Assembly: GCF_963583255.1 (NCBI RefSeq)
Contig: NC_084803.1
Span: 3,755,621 to 3,819,620 of the forward strand
Reading direction: 5' to 3'
DNA length: 64,000 bases
Source of the DNA: Pyrus communis
Lineage: Eukaryota > Streptophyta > Magnoliopsida > Rosales > Rosaceae
How positions within the stretch are numbered: position 1 is the stretch's first letter; each line of letters begins with the position of its first letter. Of the stretch, positions 36,305-47,155 are shown piece by piece. The notes under the pieces were generated by a model. The model ran no database searches and had not been told where the DNA came from. It worked only from the letters and a program-made list of their open reading frames with translations. The position numbers and the translations under genes were made by a program.

Positions 36305-39300
36305 ATGGAAGACTACAACAATCAAATGGATCATGAGAGTTCGGGTGGTAGGGGAAACTTCCTCTACGCCTCACCAAACCTTGGAGGAAATTATGGGAGA
36401 GCTGCAAGTGATCATCAGATGGGGATCAACACCTTTCATCTTCAGTCAAGCGGCGGTGGAGGCGGCGGCGGCAGCGGTGATCAGTGTAATTTTCAGTCTC
36501 CAGGAACACACCCAATTAATGTGAAGACCGAAGCCACCACATCACAGCATGGCCACCAAAAATTTCAGTACAACAACAATAATAATAATCATCTTGTTTC
36601 TTCATCAAGAGGGCACCAACCAGTTGTTCATCAGCTACAGAATAATTTGAATCTTCTAAACGACGATCACAGCCTGAGCTCCAACGAAGTTGAAGCCATC
36701 AAAGCCAAGATCATCGCCCACCCTCAGTACTCTAACCTCTTGGAAGCTTACATGGATTGCCAAAGGGTAATTGTTTTATTAATTAACACGTTTTTCTCTT
36801 TCTTAGACCGTGAAGATTAAATAAATGAATAATTTTTTTTTTCATATAAACGATCTTTTGTACTAAATCTATCAAATTATGAGAATTTTTTTATTTAAAC
36901 TCGAGTAGAGAAGGATAGTACAATGGTTTAACAAACTCAGCTAAGCTCATCTCTTCGATTTATATGAATCATTCGTGTTATGGATGTAGGTGGGAGCTCC
37001 GTCTGATGTTATGGCTCGGCTCTCAGTTGCTAGGCAAGAGTTTGAGGCACGACAGCGGTCTTCTGGGACTTCAAGAGAGACTTCAAAAGACCCAGAACTG
37101 GATCAGTTCATGGTGATCCATATCTTCCATTTTAATTTATTTTCTTAGTTACTATGCTTTTTAATGGGGATTAATATATTATATGTGCATTGCTTGATGT
37201 TTTTTTTTATTATTATAAACAATAAAATCTGGATGGATCAATTACTAAATTAACAGGAAGCTTACTACGATATGCTGGTTAAATATCGTGAAGAACTAAC
37301 AAGGCCAATACAAGAAGCCATGGATTTCATGAGGAGGATTGAAACTCAGCTTAACATGCTTGGAAATAATAATAATGCTCCTCCCCTTCGGATCTTCTCA
37401 CCCTCTGGTAAGTGGTACTTACTTTTCCCTACAAACATAAGTTAATTTTGGACTCATATATCCATGTGCTTAGATTTTTCTTATGTTATATTAGGCGTTT
37501 TCGAATTCTGTACTTAACGTACATCTATCCATCTTTCCATTACCGCTAACCTAAATCCATATACTGTATTTAAATATTATTGTATAAGTAGAGCATGGGG
37601 AAGGAGCTTGGAGTTAGAATTCATAAAATGGGAGATATGTGGATTTTTTGGTCTTGAACTGCTGCAAAACTGCTAGTCCAACTGTTTTGTCTCACCTTGA
37701 GGAGAGTACCCAAAACTTGTCAGCATCTCTTTCATTTTCTAGGCGTACGTCAAATCCGGTTATTTTTTTGAGGGAGACCAATTTGACCCATCAAATAGTG
37801 CCTTCCAATGTCCAAGAACAAAGAGGAAGCTAGAGGAAGAAACCACACCTACCATTTTTTCATTCATGAGTGGCTTCAATAACTGTCGATGAACATAGAG
37901 ATTTTAATCACGAGCTTAATAGTGTGATAATGACTTAATTTCTTTGCTTAGTTTATAGATTTGTTTAAAAATATATTCACATTGGAAGGGAAATGACTAT
38001 TAATTAAGACAAAGACTTAGTGTAAATACCCTATTCTATATGTAAACAGTGATGAGAAGAGAGATCAAACATTTGATTTGGTTAATAATTCTCTCTTTTT
38101 TAAGGGTTAGATTTACCATGCCTTTGTGGTGACATAATTCTCATTTCTTTTAGGGTTTCCACTTTCCAACCCAAAACCAAGACCTCCCATTTGTTTCATA
38201 AATCTGATTTTCTATATATAACATGATTGTTTTCATTCCCTAGTTACTCACTAGATTTGATAAAAAAGGTGTTTCAACAGATCCGTATACAATAAAACCT
38301 TATACAAACCAAATAAAGAATAAAAACCTTGCAGAAGCTATAGTAAAAAAAAACATAGGATGCTATTTAAATCAGCTAGCTACACCACCTAGACGGTACG
38401 GACATGGCAGAATTCATTTGAAATAGAATGCCACCATTTATTAAGTTCCATGTTGGCTATACCTACATGCCCCAGATTTGACATATCTTCGGTTCATGCA
38501 CATGATCGTTCTTTAACTCTTTTATTTTTTATTTATGTTTTATGTGTGCATGAATCTATCATTGTTGTATTCCTTTCTGGTGGTAGATCAGCTTTAGCTA
38601 ACCTTGACAGTTTGTAAGAGATATTTTCTAGTCACCACACCATGTGTCAAGTGTTTATTGAACGAGTGATTTACCTTTAGCACATAGGATAAGTATTTAT
38701 TGACGGGGTAACGCTAATGAGGTCCCTTCTTAGTTGCGTAGAGAATCTCTTATGTTTATCACACTCTACAGTCCACATATATTGAAGTGTTCATGTATCT
38801 TAACCTTGGCAGTAAACTTATATTGACTGGTTATTTGATTTACTTTATGGAATCTGCATGATCTGTAATAGTTAACAAAGTTTGCTTCTAACAATGTCTA
38901 TATAATGCACTCGATCTGCAACAAAATATATAATAAATCTATCACGAGCTCTTGTAGCCAAAGTTGGTGTCTCTCCCTTTAAAAGTTCTTCTTTTATAAG
39001 GTTTTGTTTGGGAAGTGTTATTGGCATTCTAAAAATCTCATTCTACACTTCTCACAAGTGTATTTTTCTTTCCAAATATAGAAAGTTTGGAGTATAGAAT
39101 GAGATTTTTGAAGTACCAATAACAATTCCCTTTTCTTTTAGGTAATTAACTATATAAGAGCACAACACATGCACTTTCTGGGATAGAATTCCGGGATCTC
39201 CATTCCTGTTTTCACACACGTGTGTGTGTGTGTGTGTGTGTTTGTGTGTGTGTATTTCTTGAAAGGTTTTCGTTGTTCTTGGCTGTTTCAATCTTTCTTT

Positions 39301-40285
39301 TTTGATCGAGCGAGCAAACTACCTTTCATAACCTTACTTCCCCGGCTTTCTGGTAAGGATTTCTCTTCCTTAGCGTTTTCTCAGACGAGGGATTTGCTCC
39401 TCTGACAAAATCTAAATAGGCTAGAATGCTTCTATCGATAGAGTTTGCACGTCTGCGCATAGAATCGCTTTATCGCCTTTCCATTTTGTTCTTATATATA
39501 TATATATATATTAAGGGAAATGATTTTCACATGCGGCTCTGTCCTTCTGTGCACCGCTACGTCCTTGGTTTCTCAGTTTTTATAATTAAGAGTCACATGC
39601 ATGTTAATATATGCAGAGGACAAGTGTGAGGGAATTGGTTCATCTGAAGAGGAGCAGGAGAATAGTGGTGGAGAAACAGAAGTGCCTGAGATTGATCCAA
39701 GAGCTGAAGACAGAGAGCTCAAGAATCACCTGCTGAGAAAGTATAGTGGTTACTTAAGTAGCCTGAAGCAAGAGCTTTCGAAGAAAAAGAAGAAAGGGAA
39801 ATTGCCCAAAGATGCCAGGCAGAAGCTCCTTAGTTGGTGGGAGCTACATTACAAGTGGCCATATCCTTCGGTATGTTTTCGATTCATTGAGATTTTGAAG
39901 TCCGTATTAAGAATGGGTACATGTCATTATGTTCGTCGATCATAGAGGAATTTTCTCCTGTCAAATATTATGTTGTGAGACTATTAATTAACTGGATTTC
40001 ATATCACTGATTAGACGATGCATTAATGACATGTATGGCACCGGTTTTACAATCTAATAAAATGAACATGTTACTAAACAGGAATCGGAGAAGGTGGCTT
40101 TGGCGGAGTCTACGGGTTTGGATCAGAAACAAATAAACAATTGGTTCATAAATCAAAGGAAGAGGCACTGGAAGCCTTCCGAGGACATGCAGTTTATGGT
40201 GATGGATGGCCTACACCCACAGAATGCAGCCCTCTATATGGATGGACACTACATAGGTGACGGTCACTACCGTCTCGGTCCATGA
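36305..40285 (+). CDS. Class I KNOX homeobox protein (KNAT1/BREVIPEDICELLUS, KNAP-like)
   Basis: Five exons in frame with GT-AG junctions: 36305-36766, 36990-37112, 37257-37407, 39617-39870, 40082-40285; 397 residues, matching my recollection of the apple KNAP1/KNAP2 size. A glycine/asparagine-rich N-terminus is followed by KNOX1 (about 125-170, [17 protein letters not shown]), KNOX2 (about 189-232, ending in [10 protein letters not shown]), the GSSEEEQE acidic linker, the ELK domain (about 279-300) and a TALE homeodomain (about 301-361) with the PYP loop and WFINQRKRH recognition helix. The C-terminus (LYMDGHY, YRLGP) is diagnostic of the KNAT1/BP branch. It is a nuclear transcription factor of meristem and internode identity, acting with BELL partners. 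The ATG at 36305 is used because MEDYN matches family starts; an upstream in-frame frame exists but is not conserved. Intron 3 is 2.2 kb. Confidence 0.96.
39010..39130. mobile_element. Short foldback MITE in KNOX intron 3
   Basis: GGGAAGTGTTATTGGCATTC, then AAAAATCTCATTCTA, is mirrored by TAGAATGAGATTTTTGAAGT, ending ACCAATAACAATTCCC, giving a 121-bp hairpin element. The flanks TTTTGTTT and TTTTCTTT match at 7 of 8 positions, a possible 8-bp duplication. No coding capacity. Confidence 0.7.
39219..39254. repeat. GT microsatellite in KNOX intron 3
   Basis: (GT)n interrupted by TTT, in intron 3 about 360 bp before exon 4. A (TA)n tract at about 39495-39510 follows. Both should be length-variable between cultivars. 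Confidence 0.9.
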
Positions 40286-40762
40286 CCTAAACAACTCCGT
40301 GACATTGTGTCCTCTTCTGCTCACGCAAGGCTCACAGTTAAAAGTTGGCTTAATTAGTTTTATATGTATGATCTGAAGATAAAAGCAAACTGCTTATCGT
40401 AGTTTGTAATTTTTATGGCTAAGTACGCACGTACTTAATTAGGTAATGTTCTATATTCCACAATCCAAGCTGATGATTTATACGTATATGGATTTTTTTT
40501 CTTTTATTTTTATTACGTGCTGTGTTGCTGCGATTTTATCTAGTGGTCTCTTTGGTATATTTCATTAATGTGATGCTAGCAGTAAGCTGGATGGTTTCCA
40601 TTATTTTGCGTGATATAAGACGTTTTAGAGTTGATGTTTGCGTCATTGTGCGCCAAAAAGGAGTGAAATATCAGTAGTTTAGAGCATCGTTAGTCTTCTA
40701 TTTTAATGCATGCATACTGCCATGTTATAAGGCTTCTACTATAGAAACTGAAAATAGGGATA
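40286..40762. other. 3' flank of the KNOX gene
   Basis: Expected to contain the 3' UTR. No other gene is seen. AT-rich sequence, with no clear poly(A) signal chosen. Confidence 0.5.
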
Positions 40763-40772
40763 CCTTCACCAG

Positions 40773-40971
40773 GGACATGGATCCCCTTCGGATCCATTGG
40801 TCCTAATCCACCAAATTCCGTAATTCAGGCCATTGAAATTTGATCCAACGGTTACAAACAGGGATTCACTTTAAAAGTTCTAATAATTTTAGCCGTTGTA
40901 TCAAATTTCAATAGCCTGAATTACGAGATTTGGTGGATTAGGACCAATGGATCTGGAGAGGATATATGTCC
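40773..40971. mobile_element. MULE-like MITE with perfect 10-bp target duplication
   Basis: Long inverted repeats run through nearly the whole 199 bp: left GGACATGGATCCCC, then CCATTGGTCCTAATCCACCA; right-end complement GGACATATATCC, then CCATTGGTCCTAATCCACCA. The flanks CCTTCACCAG (40763-40772 and 40972-40981) are identical, fitting the 9-10 bp duplications of Mutator-like elements. It can form a strong hairpin. No coding capacity. Confidence 0.8.
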
Positions 40972-41280
40972 CCTTCACCAGTAATCCTTGTAAGTTGTAA
41001 GCTAGAATCAATATTCAATTAATTTTTATTTATTTATTTTATAATAGATTACAAACAACTAAACTTAATTGTAGTTGATATTTCATGTTCAAAAATCATT
41101 AGATTGTCGTAATGACTTAGATGTAACAAATACAGCCATACTGGTGAATGCATCAAACTTAAATGTAAAGACTCATGATCCAATGCGAATCAGATTAAAA
41201 TGGGATAACTTTCTGTCTTGTATTTGCATTCAAACGTGTGCACTGTTAGATTTTTGGGAAGTTTTTGTGTTTTGGGGGTT

Positions 41281-41850
41281 GAAAAAAGTTAGGATTCCAC
41301 CGTTAAATTAATTGGTTATATGGAGAATAGTCTAATCTCTTATAAGTCATCGTAATGTTTCTTCTTTCACCAGTGTATGACTCGACATATATCCCTCACA
41401 TGTGACGAATTTTCAAGACAAACACATGGGCAACGAATTGAGAGACGTGTAGCTGTTGAGCTTCATACGTGAGCCAACTTGCTTTGATATCATAAAAAAA
41501 AAGTTGAGGGGGAGGGGGTGAAAAAAGTTAGGATTCCACCATTAAATTAATTGGTCATATGGAAAATAGTTCAATCTCTTATAAGTCATCGCAAAGTTTC
41601 TTCTTTCACTGGTGTATGACTCGACATATATCCCTCACATGTGACGAATTTTCAAGACAAACACATGGGCAACAAATTGAGAGACGTGTAGTTGTTAAGC
41701 TTCACATATGAGCCAACTTGCTTTGATATCATAAACAAAAGTTAAGGTTATACCATAAAATAAATTGACAATATGAAAAGTAATTCAATCGTTTATAAAT
41801 CCTTGTACGATTTATCATTTAACCACCTATGTATGACTCTTATACCTTAT
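41281..41850. repeat. Tandem repeat, 239-bp unit, two full copies plus a degraded third
   Basis: AAAAAAGTTAGGATTCCACC starts copies at 41281 and 41520, which are nearly identical through GAGCCAACTTGCTTTGATAT. A more diverged partial third copy begins at about 41735 (AAAAGTTAAGGTTATACC). The reverse complement of each unit end (ATGATATCAAAGC) resembles a retrotransposon Met-tRNA primer-binding site, so the array may derive from an LTR/leader junction; that origin is inference. Confidence 0.75.
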
Positions 41851-43132
41851 TATCCTTACCGCCATGACCCCTAGGGGAATAAATGTGGCTCCACCATTTA
41901 TTAGAGCATTTCTCAATAAAAGAAGACATAAACTATGCTGAATAATCAGTTAGCCTATGGTGGAAGGGCGGCAAAACTTATTTCTTATAAAACCACCTTT
42001 CAGACAGCCTCTAAAATTCATTAGCAAAACGCCAATGAAGTTTTGGGTGGTTCGGTTCCAATCTGAGATCAAGTTCTAAAATAATTCTCGAAGAATTTTT
42101 TTGGATAGATTAATGTATATAGGTTAATGATAAATTAAGGACCCACACAATTCTTTTTAAGAAAAGTTAACGAAAATTTAAAAAAAAACTTTAGTTTTAT
42201 TGAAAAATAAAAAAATGCATGTGTAGTGAATATTATCAAGGAAAGGTAAAATTATGTTTTTTTTTTTTTTTTTTTTTTGTTAAAAATGAACAATTCCGAA
42301 AGTGTTTAGGACTCGGAAATTTATTTATTTATTTTCTATTACCTTCAATGGCAGCAGGCAGGCGTATTCATTTTTTTTTTTTGAGTTTGGGGGTTGCTGA
42401 TCGAGAGACGAAACAAGATAGGTTTAATAGGTTACATTATGGTTGGTGGGCTGACCTATGTATATAGGGTTAGGACTCGGAAATACATATTTTTTTACAC
42501 ATATTTGATACTTATTTTGTAAAATTTACTTTGTAATAAATTTATTGATCCGAGTTGTCTATATTTTAGACTTTAGTACATCATTTTTGGATCATTCTTG
42601 TAAAAAAAAAGACAAATTTAAATCATTAAGACATTCATTTGTAGTGAAAGAAATTGACGAATATTTATCTAAATTTAATCCAATTGTCATATGGTTTCAA
42701 ATTTAGTTGATTTTTGGTAAACGGTTCGATTTGAAATACATTACGGAGTGAAACATAAAAATATATTGTCAAAATGTATGTGAAAAGCATATGTCCCTGA
42801 ATCTTAACCCATATATAATATATGGATAGTACTATTCACACATCCATATTTACTTCATACACACCTTTATTAATTTTTTATTACATTGATCATCTTTAAT
42901 TCAGTCATTTTGACAATCGAAAATTAATAAAATGCATGTGAAGTAAGAATAATTATATGAATAGCACTGCCCGCAATATATATGTAAAGGCCTTAAGAAG
43001 TCATGGGATTGGATGGTGACGTGCTCCTGGCATCCAGCTACAGGAAGAGAATTTGAAAATCATATCATGAATAATAGGGTTAGGCAAATTCCAATAGAAA
43101 ATAGTTAAAAGAATCTTATCTTTTCACTGTTC
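41851..43132. other. Intergenic DNA with degraded repeats
   Basis: No gene is supported. It contains T homopolymers (42257-42278), copy B of the dispersed repeat also at 24733-25040 (here about 42565-42830) and a GGGGTGTG-family MITE (42825-42970). Confidence 0.5.
42825..42970. mobile_element. Palindromic MITE, GGGGTGTG family (copy 4)
   Basis: GATAGTACTATTCACACATC at the left mirrors ATATGAATAGCACTGC at the right, with complementary TTTACTTCATACACAC and GTGAAGTAAGAAT inner arms. It lies inside copy-B repeat sequence, suggesting insertion into older repeats. Confidence 0.55.
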
Positions 43133-43640
43133 GCCCATCTCTAACTGAATGAGAATCAAATAGCTTATTTTAACATTCTGATCATCCAAGAAATTACTAT
43201 TTTAATGAACAATGTAAGACCATATTTTTTATCATTGCCAACCGAGGGCCAGAGGGCCATAGGCCAAACATAGCCCTATGACAAAAAATCATCTCTAACT
43301 GAAGGCCAAAGAGCTATAGTATGGAATGTGAAGAATTGAAATAACATGAGATAATATAGTATGGAATGGTGAAAATTATGTGAGAAATTGTGTAGGAAAA
43401 AGTTAGAAATTAAAAAAAAAAAAAAAAAAAGTGGCCTGGGACCAAAAAAAAATCATAAACCGTAAGTGTGGGCTAGGCAACGGGTTGGCTGGCTGGCTGA
43501 AGATGGTCAGCCGGTTGGCCATTTGGCCCTTTTTTTGTCTCGTGGGGCTCACGATCCATTTGGCCTAATCTTCGGTTGGAGACGGTTTTCGGGTTATTTT
43601 TGATCTTCTGATCCTCTGAACCTTTCGGTTGGAGATGACC
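43133..43640 (-). mobile_element. Internally deleted PIF/Harbinger-like MITE derived from the 45190-46937 family
   Basis: The 508-bp sequence is the reverse-complement counterpart of the ends of the element at 45190-46937: both share GCCCATCTCTAAC-type termini, CCAACCGAGGGC(C/T)AGAGGGC sub-terminal repeats, the ACAAAAAATC(A/G)TCTCTAAC block and the TAGTATGGAATGGTGAAAAT leader segment. The coding part is missing. The right flank is TTA and the left flank TTC, consistent with a decayed 3-bp TTA duplication of this superfamily. Confidence 0.7.
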
Positions 43641-45186
43641 TTAGTATAAAGATATTTAAATGAACCACGTCCAATTGAAGTAATTCACGTCTTCATCAAT
43701 TCCTACCAAACATCTTCAACTTTGTTACTCCAATGGGATGTACATTTTCAATCTGCAGCAAAATAGAATGAAAATAAGTTTCTTGATCATGTTGTCATGA
43801 AAATTGCAGGATCTGTAACGCAGGATAAATGAAGACTAAGAGAGCATCTACAAGTAAACACTAAAAAATAAAGCTCACTACCAAATACTGGATATCATCA
43901 CCGTAATATTTTTCTCAAAAAACATTGAGCCGATAACTCGTCATTCTAAAGATCCACCTAAGAATCACAATAAAGGTGAGCGACATGGGTTATTGGTAGG
44001 GCTGCAACTTGGATACGAATCTCCGATTTCAAGCCGAAATATTCTAAAATATTCCGTCCGATTCATATCCTGAATTTTAAAATTTTAAATTCTTAATTTG
44101 GATAGGAATTGGAATGTATTTAATATTCCGAATTCGATCCAAAATTCTAAAACTTTCATAACTCTATTATATACACTTAATTATGTACGTATTGACTTTG
44201 GATTTGTAATACACTGTCCTCCAATATGTAATTATTTTTTCATTTATAACTCCTTCGAATATATTACATACAAAAAATGAGAATTTGAGAACTATGAAAC
44301 TTTATATTATGTAGGGTGAGCAATGGTGATGACATATTTTTTTATCTTGGCATAGATGAAGTCATACAACTCCTATAATTTTAAACTCTAAAATAATCTG
44401 ATTCCGAAAATACTGAATTTGGCATGAGTTTATGAAATTTCTAAATTAGAAATAACATGCATTTCCGAAATTTTTTTCTTTTAAATTAAAAACATGTATT
44501 TCTGATTCGATCTGGCCAAAAATCAGGCTTAGTTAGTGTTGTGGGCTTTAATTCCATGTGTTTGGGCTATTAGCTATGGTTACAAATTTCTGTACAGTAT
44601 ATTATGTAGTTTTACAAATTTCAACAGGTTTGCAATATTGTGAAACAAAGTCTAAACCCAACATGGAGTCTCACTATTCCTATATCACTTGAGTTGAAGC
44701 TTTAAATAGCTCAGTTGCAAACCATATTCAGCTGAGGGTCAATATAACAAGCTTTAAATAGCTCAGTTGCAAACCATATTGAAGCAAGACTTGTGTTAAA
44801 CAATTTCTAAGCATGAAAATACTTAACTTCTTACATATATACAATGAGATTCTTGTTTGCATACAACTCACACTTACATGTTCTAACAAACCTTTTCTTT
44901 TTGTGATTTTAATGCATTAATTTTGCATGTGTGTCAGATTATAGACACAAAAGATATTTTCTACCGTAAAGATACGTTATTTGTAAGTGAAAGAATAAGT
45001 TCATTGCTAAAAAGAGAATGCAAGCATTATTGTAAAGAGCTTCTTCTTAAGCAGCTAAGCATCTTCTAAGCAAGAATCCCATGATGTTCTTACATAAAAA
45101 AGGAATTTTACTCACCACCCTTCTCATATCATTGCAAGAAACAATGAAAGAAAAATTAAGAGAAATATTATCAGACTAATAGTCAA
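43641..45186. other. Intergenic DNA between the Harbinger-like pair
   Basis: No gene is supported. A 31-bp direct repeat (AGCTTTAAATAGCTCAGTTG onward) occurs at 44698-44728 and 44750-44780. The 60-codon frame at 44098-44280 has no domain. Confidence 0.5.
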
Positions 45187-45189
45187 TTA

Positions 45190-46937
45190 GGCCAGAGGGT
45201 CGAAAATTGACTGAAAACCGTCTCCAACCGAGGGCTAGGCCAGAGGGCTCGTGGGCCCCACGGAATCTGAAAGGGCCAAAGGGTCAACCGGCTAGTCATT
45301 CCAGCCAGCTAGCCAGCCCCGGCCTGGTCCAAATTTTTTATTAATGCTGTCAGATATAACCGACATGAATAAAAGCAATAGTGTCGGTTATAACCGACAC
45401 AAATAGTAGGAAAAATTTTGAACACAACGGCTAGCTAACTGCATCTAGCTGTTGTATTCAAATTTTTAATTTTTTTTAAATTTTTAATGAATTTAAACCT
45501 TTTTTTCCCTATAAATACCTGAGCCATTCTTACACCATTTCTCACATAATTTTCACCATTCCATACTATCTCACTTCATTCTATTTCAATTCTTCATATT
45601 ATATTTTCTTACCTCTTCCAATAATATTTCCTTCAATTTTTTCAATAATTTTCAAATGGCCTCATCTGCAATGAAAGGTAGTGCTTGGACTCGAAAAGAA
45701 CATGAAGCTCTTTGCATGGCTTATAGATGGGTCTCGGAAGATAGTGTGAGGGGGATTTCTCAAACAAGTGAAGGTGTTTGGACTCGTGTGTTCAAAAAAT
45801 GCTTAGAGTTCTACGATGACACCATTCCACCGAATGCTCGAAACCACGAGAGTTGTTCTTTAAGATAGAAAAAACATCTTCATCCAAGTTTGAATAAATG
45901 ACATCAAGCACTGTTAGCATGCACAATTAGACATGAAAGCGGTGCCGATTACTACGACGAAGTTAGTGTTTTCATAGTTTATTTTAAATGTTTAATTATA
46001 TTACATTTAATTTTATAAATTAATTTCCTTTAATTTTTGTAATTATATTTTCTAGGTACGCCAAGCGGAGGAATTGTATTTGGAGGGCAGCTCAAAACCC
46101 TTTCAGTTTCACGGTACGGTTGTTGGGAAATTTGTAAAGGGTGGGTGTTGTTTGAAGATCCACCTCAACATAGAGTAGATTCTACACCAGTGTTTGGAAC
46201 TGCATCCCCATCTGTAGATATGGATGAAGATGGATCTCCTACCATTCAACAAACAAGGGTAGAAAATCCATCTCCGGATGAAGGTTCCTTACCTAGGGCT
46301 ATAGGACGAAACAAGGCTCGAATGTTGAAGGAAAGGGCAAGGCAAATGATAATTACACTGCTTAACAGGAAGTGGCGGCCTCATTGCGATTACTGGCGGA
46401 GCAAAATGCCATTGTCATGGAAGAAAGGAATCGTAGGCACAAATACAAGAAGAGTTGGTTTATAAGAATATGGAAATGAACACTACAAATTACACTCTAA
46501 TGAGTAAGGCCTATTTTGATAGGAAAAAAAAAGAAGAAATTATGACCCAGTGGTAGTTGTTTACCTCTGACTATACTCCTACAATGACGGATGATGAAGA
46601 TAGTGTTGATTATGGATATTAAATTTAAGTTTTTGTAGTTTTTAAATTTAAGTTAATGTTGTTTTTAAATTTAATTTGTAGTTTTTGAATATAAGTTGTA
46701 GTTTTTAAATTTAAGTTATTGTTGTTTTTAAATTTAAATAATAAATTATATTTGGCCCTATGGCTCTCGGTTAGAGACGATTTTTTGTGACAGGGCTAAA
46801 ACGAGCCCTATGGCCCTTTGACCCTCTGTTGGAGATGAAGACAAATATAATCATGTATTGTTTATTAAAATATTAATATTTTGAAAGACCAGATGGCTAA
46901 AACTAGTTATTTGATCAGCTCTTGGTTAGAGATGGCC
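45190..46937 (+). mobile_element. PIF/Harbinger-like element carrying a broken Myb/SANT gene
   Basis: The element is 1748 bp, flanked by TTA on both sides (45187-45189 and 46938-46940), the expected Harbinger duplication. The right terminus reads GGTTAGAGATGGCC. The left terminus begins GGCCAGAGGG and seems to have lost part of the terminal repeat present in the 43133-43640 relative. Sub-terminal CCGTCTCCAACCGAGGGC repeats occur on both sides. A 20-bp palindrome (45381-45400) lies upstream of the reading frame. The usual DDE nuclease gene is absent, so it is non-autonomous. Confidence 0.72.
45656..46620 (+). pseudogene. Broken Harbinger ORF1-type Myb/SANT protein with NAM-associated-like C-terminus
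   Basis: The first frame (ATG 45656) encodes a SANT/trihelix-like start (SAWTRKEHEALCMAYRWVSE, then GVWTRVFKKCLEFYDD) and stops at 45866-45868. In an intact relative, the sequence after this stop would continue to a GADYYDE segment at about 45960. After a probable intron ending at about 46055, the downstream part (VRQAEELYL, then a CWEICKG-like segment) needs a shift of frame near 46115. The C-terminal region needs another shift near 46380 to read LLAEQNAIVMEERNRRHKYK, the motif of the C-terminal domain seen in NAM-associated/Harbinger ORF1 proteins. At least one stop and two frameshifts make it non-functional. Confidence 0.75.
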
Positions 46938-46940
46938 TTA

Positions 46941-47105
46941 GCACGTTTGAATGTCTTATAGATACAACACGGATTTATATTTTTCTGTTCAAGCAATCAA
47001 TTAGCGCAGCCATGGACACTATGCAGGCCCTTTTTAATCATTGTCCAAGAGGTTACCACTTGGTGAAGTTATGGATCCATGACATGCACCCATACTCTTT
47101 TGGAG

Positions 47106-47155
<50 letters not shown>

